From [Limnothrix rosea] IAM M-220 (GTDB lineage Bacteria > Cyanobacteriota > Cyanobacteriia > Cyanobacteriales > MRBY01), in assembly GCF_001904615.1 (NCBI RefSeq), contig NZ_MRBY01000041.1:1-35965 (forward strand): a stretch of 35,965 nt of DNA. Reading direction: 5' to 3'. This document shows positions 1 through 7,728 of the stretch, piece after piece. Under the pieces are notes generated by a model that was given only the letters and a program-made list of their open reading frames with translations, did no database searches and had not been told where the DNA came from. Every line of letters begins with the position of its first letter. The first letter of the stretch is position 1. A program made the position numbers and the translations under genes.

Positions 1-56
1 CGTGTCTCCTTTTCTCTAAAGAATTTTGGCTACATTCTTATCCATAACTGACGTTA
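1..56 (-). repeat. Interspersed repeat, copy 1 (cut by window start)
   Basis: Read on the minus strand, these 56 bases are identical to 7002-7057 and differ by one base from the start of the copy at 35869-35965. The shared boundary is TAACGTCAG, after which the flanks diverge. The repeat continues beyond the left edge of the window. No transposase is visible beside it. It may be one end of an insertion sequence or a non-coding MITE-like element; the family is not recognised. Confidence 0.9.
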
Positions 57-1005
57 GTTAGCTAACAGAATCACCGTAGAAAAAAACATCATCAATTAAA
101 AATTCTAGAAATGCTCAAGCCACAGGCTGTGCATGGTCTTTGTCTTTTGATTTAGTAGTGTTGAGACAGTTCTGTTTCTTATTATCAAAGTCATCATCAA
201 AGTCAATAAGTTTAGGACTAAAAAACCGGGGATTTGTGAAATTCTAGTGAGGTAAACAAAACCTTTTGCAAAATCCTCGACTTGTGAACTCCAAGGTCTT
301 TCTTTATACTCATTTTGCTAGTTTTGGCCATGGGAGAGATTAGAGGTGGGTTCTCGGTGAATTGCGTAACTGATCGGCATTTTTGCCGCTGATGAAACGT
401 TTTCCTAAGGAAGGAGATAAATGACCTCGAAAATTTATTGGAGATTATTATATTTTGTTGGATATGGTAGTTTCGAATAAGAATTAAAATGCTTTTTTTT
501 CGCTAGAGTCTGGGGGGAAATTAGCGTGAGTGGTGTAGTCTGCTGAAACTCCTTGTGGCCTTTGGCTATCTTCTCTAAGGAAGGATAGGAGAGACTCTTT
601 AGAAATTATTTAGAATGACTATACTAAAGTATTGGTTTGAGGACTAGAGCTGTTGTGTGTCCTTTTTTCTACATTTATTATTATGTAGACATGCTTAATA
701 TGATATGGGAATTCAAGCTAGAGCCAGCTGCGGTTTAGTTAAGCCCTGTAATATGGCGGCGGCTCAAGTGATTAGTATCCCGTCCGTGGGCAACGGGAAA
801 TAGAAAATGCCTGTGGAGTCGAGGTAGCGGGGCATTGGTAATGGTGTCTAGCCAATGGGCAGTGAAATAGGAAATCTTTGGGGTGACTCGGGGAATAATC
901 TTCTCTGCATACCGCCTAGGGTGGCTGGGAGAGGGTGTCAATGACCTCTGCGTTTTGATTGGCCTTATTGTGTTTGTCGGTCTCTCTCTTTCGGATTGAT
1001 GTTGG
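57..1005. other. Long gene-poor stretch with no convincing gene
   Basis: About 950 bases without a recognisable gene. The only longer frame (735-1037, minus) is Pro/Arg/Thr-rich, has no family resemblance and runs into the end of the kinase gene, so I do not call it. Two purine-rich, Shine-Dalgarno-like blocks sharing CTAAGGAAGGA occur near 405 and 572. The first precedes a 19-codon frame at 421-480. There is a short perfect palindrome, CACAGGCTGTG, at 121-131. The stretch is AT-richer than the genes around it and lacks the HIP1 sites common elsewhere. It could be decayed coding sequence or hold an unrecognised small RNA. Confidence 0.5.
421..480 (+). CDS. Possible 19-residue small protein
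   Basis: ATG at 421 follows an AAGGAAGGAG block with a spacing of about six bases, one of the better ribosome-binding sites in the window. The frame encodes MTSKIYWRLLYFVGYGSFE and stops at 478-480. The product is rich in aromatic residues and mildly hydrophobic. I do not recognise it as any known small photosystem or cytochrome b6f subunit. No gene follows in the same direction for over 2.5 kb, so a leader-peptide role is unlikely. The support is only the ribosome-binding site, so chance is a serious alternative. Confidence 0.2.
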   Translation: MTSKIYWRLLYFVGYGSFE

Positions 1006-2391
1006 TTAGTTTTGCCGATCGCCGGGTTCGTAGTCAAATAACCACCGACGAATTTCTTGGGCGAGCCAAATCAACTCATCCTCGTCTAACCCCTCGCCAA
1101 ACAGACGGCGTTCGTAGCGCTTGTCGCTAAGGAGTGCTTCGCAGGTCATGAGGATAGTGCGGGGTTTGTAGTTATCTAGGCTCCATGCTGACGAGGACTG
1201 ATGGGCGAGGGAAATGTCTTGGATTTTCCCAGTGATGCCCTTGGATGAGAAATATTTAAAGCCCCATAGATTTTTTGTGATGCTAAATGTTGTCCGGTTA
1301 AATAATATTTGAGTTTCGCGAAATAAATGGGTCAGCGATCGCCAAACCAAAATGCCCCATAATCCTAACCAAATAAAACCGTACCAAAGGGTTTGAGGGC
1401 TGACCAACAGAAGAAAAATGAGGATTGTGCCATAGGCCGCAAGATGAAGCCCATGTAGATAGTCCGTAAACGTGCGAAAACGGCGGCGTGGGATGGAGAT
1501 TTCGAGGCGATCGCCGAAGGCCTTGAGTACTATCGGACTTTGCCATGGCTTATGAATGCGTAATTTCCCTTGACGAGTCATCCTCCTCGGCAGCGGTGGT
1601 TGCTCTAGATAATTTAAAGCTTCATCCACCGAGCTAAGGCGATTTTCTAACGCTGGTTCGACAAGCTTTTCTAGCCAATTTAAAAAATGGGCATCGCCCG
1701 TAACAAATGGCCGAAAGTTTAAACGGAGATTTGCTGTGGGCAAGTCAGCGGGAGTCACACCCGTAAGTAAATGAATTAGCGTTGCGCCGAGGGCATAAAG
1801 ATCCGACGCAGCACAGGCTTTACCGCCAAATTGCTCTAGGGGACAGTAACCGTAGGTGCCAATGACTGTAAATGTGGAGCCTTCCGCAACCGCTTTATCT
1901 TGAACCGCGCCAAAATCAACGAGATAAATATGCTCATCTTCCCCTTGAATGAGATTGCTAGGCTTAATGTCGCGGTGTAAAATTTGCGGCTTAAGGTGGT
2001 GAAGATAGTGCAAAATCTCTAGGATTTGATGGGCGATCGCCTCGATTTCCGACTGAGTAAATTTGCGACCTTGTTCTAAAAGCTCCTTCAAAGAATGTCC
2101 CGGAATATATTCCTGCACCAGCCCAAACCATAGATGGCGATCGTCAATAGAAAAATAATCTCGGTATTGAGGAATAAACTCATGGTCGAGCTGCTTTAAA
2201 GTCTGAGCTTCCCGCTCAAACAATTTCAGATCTTGCCACTCCACATCACCACCAAAAGTGAGGAGCTTAATCGTGACCGACTCCTGCTGAGGCGAGTTGA
2301 GATCCCTTGCCAACCAAGTTTGTCGCCCAGCATTGCGACCCATTTGAGTGACTAACTGATAGCGCTCATGTAAAACTAGCCCTGATTCCAT
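1006..2391 (-). CDS. Serine/threonine protein kinase with C-terminal membrane segment
   Basis: A 461-residue Hanks-type kinase, expected to phosphorylate Ser/Thr residues of unidentified targets. The kinase domain spans about residues 10-265. It has a degenerate Gly-rich loop (GRNAGRQTW, 18-26), a candidate ATP-binding lysine K42 in TIKLL, the catalytic loop HRDIKPSN (139-146), DFG (159-161) and the activation/P+1 segment GTYGYCPLEQ (178-187). The latter is typical of the cyanobacterial Spk group. Residues about 317-350 are strongly hydrophobic and form one or two membrane spans, followed by a roughly 100-residue tail with no recognised domain. The kinase domain should therefore be cytoplasmic and membrane-tethered. 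A 127-residue gene of unknown function lies 51 bases upstream on the same strand and is probably co-transcribed. The catalytic residues are intact; the substrate is unknown. Confidence 0.93.
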   Translation of the reverse strand: MESGLVLHERYQLVTQMGRNAGRQTWLARDLNSPQQESVTIKLLTFGGDVEWQDLKLFEREAQTLKQLDHEFIPQYRDYFSIDDRHLWFGLVQEYIPGHSLKELLEQGRKFTQSEIEAIAHQILEILHYLHHLKPQILHRDIKPSNLIQGEDEHIYLVDFGAVQDKAVAEGSTFTVIGTYGYCPLEQFGGKACAASDLYALGATLIHLLTGVTPADLPTANLRLNFRPFVTGDAHFLNWLEKLVEPALENRLSSVDEALNYLEQPPLPRRMTRQGKLRIHKPWQSPIVLKAFGDRLEISIPRRRFRTFTDYLHGLHLAAYGTILIFLLLVSPQTLWYGFIWLGLWGILVWRSLTHLFRETQILFNRTTFSITKNLWGFKYFSSKGITGKIQDISLAHQSSSAWSLDNYKPRTILMTCEALLSDKRYERRLFGEGLDEDELIWLAQEIRRWLFDYEPGDRQN

Positions 2392-2442
2392 CTTTGAATC
2401 TACAAATTTTGCCCTAGGAGCATGGTAGACAATTCGTTTCGG

Positions 2443-2826
2443 TCAATTTTTAGTCTCCATCAAAATCTTTACAACTTCGAAGGGATCATCTTCCCAGCAA
2501 GGGGCAGGTAAAAATTTCTGGAGAACAATATTGATATCATTGGCAATTTCTGCAATGTCGTCCCGCAAAAACAGCTCGTCTAAGGTAGTGACATCACGGT
2601 GATTGATGCTAATGAGCGGTGCGGCATGCTGAGGACTATAGCTGGCTTGGGGAGTATGATATTTGTTTTTCTTACGTTTTTCCGCCCGAATGCTAAACCG
2701 AATGAGATCAATGGGAAAACTATGATCCGTGGGATTTTTGTCAAATCCTAAACCCGTTGGCGATCGCCCCATCTGGGTAGTATTAATGCTTGATTGACGA
2801 CTCGACGGTGGAGTTCTTCGAAACAT
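2443..2826 (-). CDS. Hypothetical protein, 127 residues
   Basis: I do not recognise this protein. The first 60 residues are polar, basic and rich in Ser, Thr and Pro (RKKNKY near residue 53), and look disordered. The second half is acidic with helix-forming stretches, including LDELFLRDDIAEIANDINI and a WEDDPFEVVKILME ending. There is no signal peptide or membrane span. ATG at 2826 is the only sensible start. The gene ends 51 bases before the kinase gene on the same strand, so the pair may form one transcript and the protein could be a partner or substrate. That is inference from position only. The intergenic region on its other side (2827-3083) is shared with comB, which runs the opposite way. 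Confidence 0.6.
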   Translation of the reverse strand: MFRRTPPSSRQSSINTTQMGRSPTGLGFDKNPTDHSFPIDLIRFSIRAEKRKKNKYHTPQASYSPQHAAPLISINHRDVTTLDELFLRDDIAEIANDINIVLQKFLPAPCWEDDPFEVVKILMETKN

Positions 2827-3018
2827 GAGATGCTAAAAGCCCCAGAGCATTGGGAGGGCAGTCCATACGTTGTTGATTTGCCGCAGATGTCTGATGAAGT
2901 AAATCGTTAGCGACCCTAGGCATTACCTTAAATTTTTAGGAGATAAGTACAACCCTGCTAACTGTTCAGAATTTAGCGCATCGCGTGCAAAAACAAAGCC
3001 AAGGGATCACAAGAAAAA

Positions 3019-3032
3019 GTGATCTGTATCAC
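3019..3032 (+). promoter_or_regulatory. Candidate CRP-family (SYCRP1-like) operator before comB
   Basis: GTGATCTGTATCAC is a perfect 5+5 inverted repeat that fits the GTGA-N6-TCAC core bound by CRP-family regulators such as cyanobacterial SYCRP1. The outer T/A of the full consensus is absent. It ends 51 bases before the comB start and is followed by AT-rich sequence that could hold a -10 element. Functional binding is inference. Confidence 0.35.
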
Positions 3033-3083
3033 GTATATAGTTATTTGCTACTCTATTCAGGACTCTTCGTTTGGATATAGCGC

Positions 3084-3818
3084 GTGAAGCTTTTTGTTTA
3101 CCACACCCCTGAAGCAGCTCCTGCCGAGCAACTACCCGATTGTGCCGTTGTTATTGATGTTTTGCGAGCCACGACGACCATTGCGACGGCGCTCCATGCT
3201 GGGGCTGAGGCTGTACAAGCTTTTGCTGATGTTGATCTGCTTTTCCAAGCCAGTGATGCTTGGCCTGAGGCACAGCGTTTAAGAGCTGGAGAACGGGGCG
3301 GTCAACAGGTTGAAGGCTTTGATGTGGGGAATTCACCTTTAGATTGCACACCGGATGTTGTCGAAGGGAAACGCCTATTTCTCACTACTACTAACGGTAC
3401 AAGGGCACTCAAACGTGTAGAACAGGCAAAAACAGTTCTGACTGCAGCTCAAATTAATGTTGCGTCTGTCATTGATTACCTGAAAGCAAAACAACCTGAA
3501 ACGGTTTGGTTTGTGGGTTCGGGTTGGCAGGGTGATTATGCTCTTGAAGATACGGTCTGTGCGGGGGCGATCGCCGCCGCGTTGTGGGGAGAAGAACCAG
3601 CCGATTTAGGTAACGACGAAGTATTAGGAGCGATCGCCCTATATCGACAATGGGAAAATAACCTCGTTGACTTACTAAAACTCGCGAGTCACGGCCAGCG
3701 CCTACTAGGTCTCGATAAAGAAAAAGATATTATTTACTGCGCCCAGAGCAATAGCCTCAATGTGCTTCCCATCCAACAATCACCCGGCGTTTTAGTGAAA
3801 TATAACGGCGAAGCTTAG
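3084..3818 (+). CDS. comB: ComB-family phosphatase (probable 2-phosphosulfolactate phosphatase)
   Basis: 244 residues, the usual ComB length. In methanogens ComB removes phosphate from 2-phosphosulfolactate in coenzyme M synthesis. Family motifs are intact: [10 protein letters not shown] (23-32), GERGG (69-73), GFDVGNSP (78-85), TTTNGT (101-106) and [17 protein letters not shown] (146-161). The start is GTG at 3084; the sequence [10 protein letters not shown] then aligns with the family's short N-terminus. The gene stands alone. Its promoter region (2827-3083) is divergent with the 127-residue gene and carries a CRP-like inverted repeat. ComB homologues are widespread in cyanobacteria although coenzyme M synthesis is not established there, so the true substrate may differ. 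The family call is firm and the reaction is less so. Confidence 0.9.
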   Translation: MKLFVYHTPEAAPAEQLPDCAVVIDVLRATTTIATALHAGAEAVQAFADVDLLFQASDAWPEAQRLRAGERGGQQVEGFDVGNSPLDCTPDVVEGKRLFLTTTNGTRALKRVEQAKTVLTAAQINVASVIDYLKAKQPETVWFVGSGWQGDYALEDTVCAGAIAAALWGEEPADLGNDEVLGAIALYRQWENNLVDLLKLASHGQRLLGLDKEKDIIYCAQSNSLNVLPIQQSPGVLVKYNGEA

Positions 3819-3876
3819 GCTCTCAAACCCGATTACTAGCTTAAGACAACAGCGATATGCAGGCAGCATAATGCCC

Positions 3877-3905
3877 AAAAAAAGGGGTTCCGTCATGGAA
3901 CCCTA
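3877..3905 (-). terminator. Rho-independent terminator of psaM
   Basis: On the minus strand a GGGTTCC / GGAACCC stem with a five-base loop is followed by a run of seven T. It lies about 65 bases downstream of the psaM stop codon. Confidence 0.85.
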
Positions 3906-3967
3906 AATCATTAACGCGTAAAAGATATATTTTTACGTATTTTTCTATGTTTCCAATGAGCAGCAGT

Positions 3968-4063
3968 CTACTTGTAAAGCTCTGTGGAGAGGCGGAAAGC
4001 CAAGATACCAGGAACGAGGGCAATCACAAGAGCAACAAAGACTTGGGTATCAGAAATTCCCAT
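3968..4063 (-). CDS. psaM: Photosystem I reaction centre subunit XII (PsaM)
   Basis: A 31-residue single-span membrane protein of photosystem I, located in the thylakoid membrane near PsaB and contributing to trimer stability. The product begins [18 protein letters not shown] and ends [11 protein letters not shown], which matches PsaM almost throughout: the SDTQ start, a roughly 20-residue hydrophobic helix and the highly conserved FRLSTELYK end. ATG at 4063 is preceded by GGAG at a nine-base spacing. The gene is monocistronic, with a strong hairpin terminator at 3877-3905. It is short enough that automatic gene calling may miss it. Its neighbours (comB, TerC family) have no evident link to photosystem I. 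Confidence 0.95.
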   Translation of the reverse strand: MGISDTQVFVALVIALVPGILAFRLSTELYK

Positions 4064-4304
4064 TATTAAAAACTCCAAAATAGATAAATAAAGAATTTAT
4101 TCCTTAATTTGCGGCATTATCGCGATTTAGCCCAAGGTTTTGTAACAAGACGCAACATACGACAGTATTATCAATGCTTTGATCGATATGATGACCTGAT
4201 GGGTTCTAGCCGCCAATTATTCTAAGGTTTGTTTACAATTGTTAGTATTTGCCGGCTGCTTTTGTTTCGTTGTTACCTACCGCGATTTATCTATCTGTGT
4301 TCCT

Positions 4305-5027
4305 ATGTTCGATCAACTCCTCCATTCCCAGTTTCATTTCAGCTTAGAAACCTCTTTACTATTAGTGATTCTTGTTGCCCTAGAAGCTGTTTTGTCTGCG
4401 GATAATGCCATTGCTCTGGCGGCGATCGCCCAAGGACTAAAGACCGCTGAGCAACAAAAACGAGCCTTAAACATTGGTTTGATCGCGGCCTATATCCTCC
4501 GCATCACACTCATTTTTACAGCGACTTGGGTGATTAATTTTTGGCAAGTTGAACTGCTAGGTGCCGTTTATTTACTATGGCTAGTCTTTCGATATTTTAC
4601 CTCCAGTGAAGACGACCAAGGACACGAACGAAACCTTGAATTCTCGTCCCTCTGGCAAGCAATACCAATGATTGCCGTAACCGACTTGGCCTTTTCCCTC
4701 GATAGTGTCACAACGGCGATCGCCGTTGCCGAAGACATCTGGCTCATCGTCATTGGCGGCACCATTGGCGTGATCACATTACGCTTTCTTGCCGGACTCT
4801 TTATTCGCTGGCTTGATGAATTTACCCACCTCGAAGACGCAGGCTTCGTCACAGTGGGCTTTGTTGGTGTTCGACTATTACTAAAGGCAGTTTATCCCAG
4901 TCTCATCGTCCCAGAATGGCTTCTGATTTCTCTCATTTTGGGCATGTTTGTGTGGGGATTTTCTAAGCGTAACCCCGACTTTGTCGCGCCAGAGGAACAG
5001 AAAACAGAACAAAGCTTAGAAGCGTAG
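4305..5027 (+). CDS. TerC-family integral membrane protein
   Basis: 240 residues from the chosen start. It has about seven hydrophobic spans and the two TerC signature segments EAVLSADNAIALA (27-39) and DLAFSLDSVT (127-136), whose acidic residues are thought to coordinate a metal ion. The TerC/YkoY family is linked to manganese efflux and metal loading of exported proteins; tellurite resistance is the historical name. I chose ATG at 4305 because the family starts near MFDQLLHSQFHFS. An in-frame TTG at 4239 would add 22 residues rich in Cys and Phe with no ribosome-binding site. The gene stands alone between psaM (divergent) and a sigma factor. I looked upstream for a yybP-ykoY manganese riboswitch and could not see one. 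Confidence 0.88.
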   Translation: MFDQLLHSQFHFSLETSLLLVILVALEAVLSADNAIALAAIAQGLKTAEQQKRALNIGLIAAYILRITLIFTATWVINFWQVELLGAVYLLWLVFRYFTSSEDDQGHERNLEFSSLWQAIPMIAVTDLAFSLDSVTTAIAVAEDIWLIVIGGTIGVITLRFLAGLFIRWLDEFTHLEDAGFVTVGFVGVRLLLKAVYPSLIVPEWLLISLILGMFVWGFSKRNPDFVAPEEQKTEQSLEA

Positions 5028-5317
5028 TCATTGACCCTTAAGGACTTAAGACAGATTTCGCCCTTTGACGCACTTTTTTTCTGAGAAAATTTACTTTGTT
5101 TAAAAAAACTTAACAGAGCTCTAATATTTTGCTAATATAAGTTCATAAATAATAAAAACTCTAAGTTAGACACTTGCATGCAGTGCGCCGCGTTGCCACC
5201 TCAGCTGCATTCCTTGCTTATTGTGGACAACTCATCCTCCTTTTGCTCTGAGCGATTTAGTGCAGGGAAGGATTGCCATTGTCTTTTTTTGATTTCTCTA
5301 TACAGACGAGTTGACCT

Positions 5318-6274
5318 ATGAAAACTGCCAAGCATTCCTCAGATCCAGTTCGTACTTACCTGAAAGAGATTGGTCGTGTGCCATTGCTTACCCACGAAGA
5401 AGAAGTCGTATATTCCCGTCGTGTCCAGCAGATGGTGACCCTTGAAAAGCTCAAGGAAGAGTTGGCTGAACACAAAGAGTCTGAGCCAACATTGAAAGAA
5501 TGGGCAAACGAAGCAAAGATTACTCAAAAGGAGCTGAAAAAGCGTCTCCGTCTCGGTGCTCAGGCTAAGCAGAAGATGGTAGAGGCAAATCTACGTCTGG
5601 TGGTTTCTGTTGCTAAAAAATATATTAAGCGCAATATGGATCTTTTGGATTTGATCCAAGAAGGAACCATCGGTATGCAGCGTGGTGTTGAGAAGTTTGA
5701 CCCAACGAAGGGTTATCGTTTTTCGACCTATGCCTACTGGTGGATTCGTCAGGCCATTACCCGGGCGATCGCCGAAAAGAGCCGTACAATTCGCCTGCCC
5801 ATTCACATCACTGAGAAGCTCAATAAAATCAAAAAAGCCCAGCGTCAACTGGCTCAAAAGAAAGGTCGTGCTGCGACAATTCCTGAGCTAGCAGAAGAAT
5901 TGGGTTTAACCGCCAAGCAAGTACGTGATTATCTCGAAAAATCGCGTCAGCCTTTATCCCTTGACTTGAAAGTCGGTGATAACAACGATACCGAACTCAT
6001 CGAGCTGCTAGAAGACCACGGCACAACGCCTGATGACTATGCCACCAGTGCTGCCCTCAAGCGGGATCTACACCGTATGATCGGGGAATTGACTGACCAA
6101 CAGCAAGAGGTGCTAACCTTGCGCTTTGGTTTAAACAATGGTCAGCCCCACACCCTTGCAAAAATTGGCGAACATTTGAGTATTAGCCGTGAGCGTGTAC
6201 GTCAAATTGAACGCGAGGCTCTCTCGAAGTTGCGTAAGCGTAAATCTGAAGTGACAGAATACTTGGCGAGCTAG
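5318..6274 (+). CDS. Group 2 sigma-70 factor (RpoD-related, SigB/SigD class)
   Basis: 318 residues. It directs RNA polymerase to promoters, probably under stress or changing light or carbon supply. It has region 1.2 ([17 protein letters not shown], 9-25), region 2 ([21 protein letters not shown] onwards, 88-151, including the -10-reading WWIRQAI), region 3 (about 160-240) and a region 4 helix-turn-helix ([19 protein letters not shown], 289-307). It lacks the N-terminal region 1.1 of the primary factor, which places it in group 2. The length equals what I recall for Synechocystis SigD, but I cannot assign the paralogue. The 290-base upstream region is non-coding and AT-rich, suggesting complex control. 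The start ATG has no clear Shine-Dalgarno. A hairpin follows at 6308-6334. Confidence 0.93.
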   Translation: MKTAKHSSDPVRTYLKEIGRVPLLTHEEEVVYSRRVQQMVTLEKLKEELAEHKESEPTLKEWANEAKITQKELKKRLRLGAQAKQKMVEANLRLVVSVAKKYIKRNMDLLDLIQEGTIGMQRGVEKFDPTKGYRFSTYAYWWIRQAITRAIAEKSRTIRLPIHITEKLNKIKKAQRQLAQKKGRAATIPELAEELGLTAKQVRDYLEKSRQPLSLDLKVGDNNDTELIELLEDHGTTPDDYATSAALKRDLHRMIGELTDQQQEVLTLRFGLNNGQPHTLAKIGEHLSISRERVRQIEREALSKLRKRKSEVTEYLAS

Positions 6275-6307
6275 GTTCCGAGAAAAATCACCGTAAAAAT
6301 GCGACTT

Positions 6308-6334
6308 AGGGGGTTCGGTTACGCACCCCCTTTG
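6308..6334 (+). terminator. Hairpin terminator after the sigma factor gene
   Basis: AGGGGGT at 6308-6314 pairs with ACCCCCT at 6325-6331 around a ten-base loop, followed by a short T-rich tail, about 34 bases after the sigma stop codon. The T run is weak, so efficiency is uncertain. Confidence 0.6.
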
Positions 6335-6433
6335 TGATGTAAAAGCTTGTTACATTGTCATTAATGAAAGTTCTACGTTATCAAAATTCAGTAATTACAA
6401 AGATTGCTGATCGACCATCAGGAGGTAAGACTG

Positions 6434-6769
6434 GTGAACAATGAAGCCCAACGTTTTTATGATTTTCTAGATAATACACAAGCGGAAGTAAAGGATGACT
6501 TGTGGCAGTATGTGCAGTCTTTAAACCCGGAAATGGTCGCTCAGATGTCCCAGCCTCAATCTGGTGAAGTGCAGCAAGTGATGGAGCGTCAAATTATTGG
6601 CTTGCTTGGTGCTTTGTCTGGGGAAGGTATTAATGTTTCGGTCACGATGACCCGCGAAAATTTAGGTCGTTTGCTTGGCTCTGCGATTATGAGTGGATAT
6701 TTTCTGCGGAATGCTGAGCAAAGACATGAAATTGAAAAGATGCTGGCTTCGCCTGAAGAGAGTCTCTAG
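6434..6769 (+). CDS. DUF760 family protein
   Basis: 111 residues from the chosen start, of the cyanobacteria- and plastid-specific DUF760 family, whose role is unknown. The sequence is NNEAQRFYDFLDNTQAEV..., then LNPEMVAQMSQPQ, a helical region ERQIIGLLGALSG, and TMTRENLGRLLGSAIMSGYFLRNAEQR, which is the family's most recognisable stretch. It is all-helical, soluble and has no signal peptide. I chose GTG at 6434 because GGAGG at 6421-6425 sits eight bases ahead of it. An in-frame TTG at 6404 would add ten residues and has no such site. It follows the sigma factor gene on the same strand but is separated by a hairpin, so it is probably transcribed independently. Confidence 0.85.
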   Translation: MNNEAQRFYDFLDNTQAEVKDDLWQYVQSLNPEMVAQMSQPQSGEVQQVMERQIIGLLGALSGEGINVSVTMTRENLGRLLGSAIMSGYFLRNAEQRHEIEKMLASPEESL

Positions 6770-7001
6770 GTAAGGCGCTTTTTTCTTCATCATTTATTTG
6801 TTTGTTTGTTCGATAAGGGTTCGATAAGGTCTAGCTAGGTGCGGCGATCGCCTACTTTTTCTGCCATAACCACAAATGAAATTTATAGTCGTCGTTGGTG
6901 AGATTAGCAGAGTTTTAGCATGTTAGTTAAACCCTTACAGAACAAAGCTTTAAGGCCTATCAGATGTTTTAACTGTGATGGCCTTGGCTACATATAATAT
7001 T
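6770..7001. other. Intergenic region with an 11-bp tandem repeat
   Basis: No gene is seen between DUF760 and the interspersed repeat. GTTCGATAAGG occurs twice back to back (6808-6818, 6819-6829) after a TTTG-rich microrepeat. TTGGCTACAT at 6984-6993 is the exact inverted partner of ATGTAGCCAA at 7023-7032 inside the repeat, so the junction could fold. Confidence 0.6.
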
Positions 7002-7098
7002 TAACGTCAGTTATGGATAAGAATGTAGCCAAAATTCTTTAGAGAAAAGGAGACACGGAGAGGGAGAGACACGGGGAAGCAACGAAAATTTGCATTTT
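7002..7098 (+). repeat. Interspersed repeat, copy 2
   Basis: This is the only copy with both flanks inside the window. It matches 35869-35965 over all 97 bases with a single difference (AGAGAAAAGG against AGATAAAAGG) and matches the minus strand of 1-56 exactly. The left boundary is TAACGTCAG. The right boundary cannot be set because copy 3 is cut by the window end. The segment contains a GAGACACGG / GAGACACGGGG direct repeat. Sequence to about 7175 includes a CTCTCGCTCTCC...CCGCGTC block that is an imperfect inverted copy of GACACGGAGAGGGAGAG, so the whole element may fold back on itself. It has no coding capacity. Confidence 0.9.
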
Positions 7099-7230
7099 TT
7101 GAAAGCTAGTAGGATTGTTTGCATAGAAATATCTCCCGATCTCTCGCTCTCCCATTCACCGCGTCGTACTTCCGACCATGCTTAAGCAAAACTCACGTGA
7201 TTTAGAAAAATTTAAATTTTGCAAACCGTG

Positions 7231-7268
7231 AAAAACCCTTGATCAACAAGATTGATCAAGGGTTTTTT
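7231..7268 (-). terminator. Rho-independent terminator of the tmRNA gene
   Basis: A long stem (AACCCTTGATCAA paired with TTGATCAAGGGTT, five-base loop) with A-rich sequence on one side and T-rich on the other. On the minus strand it is followed by a run of T, about 24 bases after the tmRNA 3' end. It could also work in the plus direction. Confidence 0.85.
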
Positions 7269-7291
7269 GATAGTAACTATTTTTTTAGTAG

Positions 7292-7685
7292 TGGAGCCGA
7301 GCAGAGTCGAACTGCTGTCCAAACTGGGTATTCACCCCTAGCTCATTCACAAGTTTAGTCCTTCTAATCCTCAGAACGGGAACGACTGCTTATTCCGAGT
7401 CGCCAAGAATCTCTGGTCTAGTCTTGACTCTAGTGCAAACCAGATGTATTCCTAGAGAGCATCCGTTGGGGGTAAAGTCATAATCCTTAACGGAGTCGAA
7501 TTATGAATGCTCGAACCTAAGTTAAGGTTGTTCTTATTAGGCTACAGCTGCAGCCTTGCGAGCGAAAGGAACGATGTTGTTCGCAGTTACTATTTGTTTG
7601 AATCTTTGATTTACGAGAGGAGATTCACTCTCGACTTGCATCACAGTGGAAGCTTTCGCCAACCTGTCGAAACCGTTGCGGCCCC
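7292..7685 (-). ncRNA. ssrA: Transfer-messenger RNA (tmRNA), one-piece
   Basis: tmRNA rescues ribosomes stalled on broken mRNAs and tags the products for proteolysis. On the minus strand the gene starts GGGGCCGCAACGGTTTCGAC and ends with the T-arm GCAGTTCGACTCTGC and the acceptor strand CGGCTCC. The 5' GGGGCCG and 3' CGGCUCC ends form the seven-base acceptor stem with one G-U pair, and the discriminator is A. CCA is not encoded. The tag frame is at 7537-7584 and reads ANNIVPFARKAAAVA followed by TAA, a clear cyanobacterial tag. The order is the normal one-piece type, not the split form of some marine picocyanobacteria. A terminator follows, and a TATACT box lies upstream at 7702-7707. Confidence 0.96.
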
Positions 7686-7701
7686 ATGTGTTGGATTTAC
7701 C

Positions 7702-7707
7702 AGTATA
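7702..7707 (-). promoter_or_regulatory. Probable -10 element of the tmRNA promoter
   Basis: TATACT on the minus strand, 16 bases before the mature tmRNA 5' end, so transcription would start within a short leader removed by RNase P. The -35 region is not obvious. Confidence 0.45.
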
Positions 7708-7728
7708 GCATGCAATTTTTGGGCTTGA

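Noticed and set aside
735-1037. 100-codon minus-strand frame beyond the kinase gene
   Set aside because: Composition is low-complexity Pro/Arg/Thr, no ribosome-binding site, overlaps the kinase 3' end and resembles no family I know.
3841-4023. 60-codon minus-strand frame
   Set aside because: It covers the psaM gene and its terminator in another phase; psaM explains the region.
4064-4304. Possible yybP-ykoY manganese riboswitch before the TerC-family gene
   Set aside because: The conserved loop sequences of this riboswitch are not visible in the gap.
7507-7728. 73-codon plus-strand frame
   Set aside because: It is antisense to the tmRNA gene, whose structure and tag fully explain the DNA.
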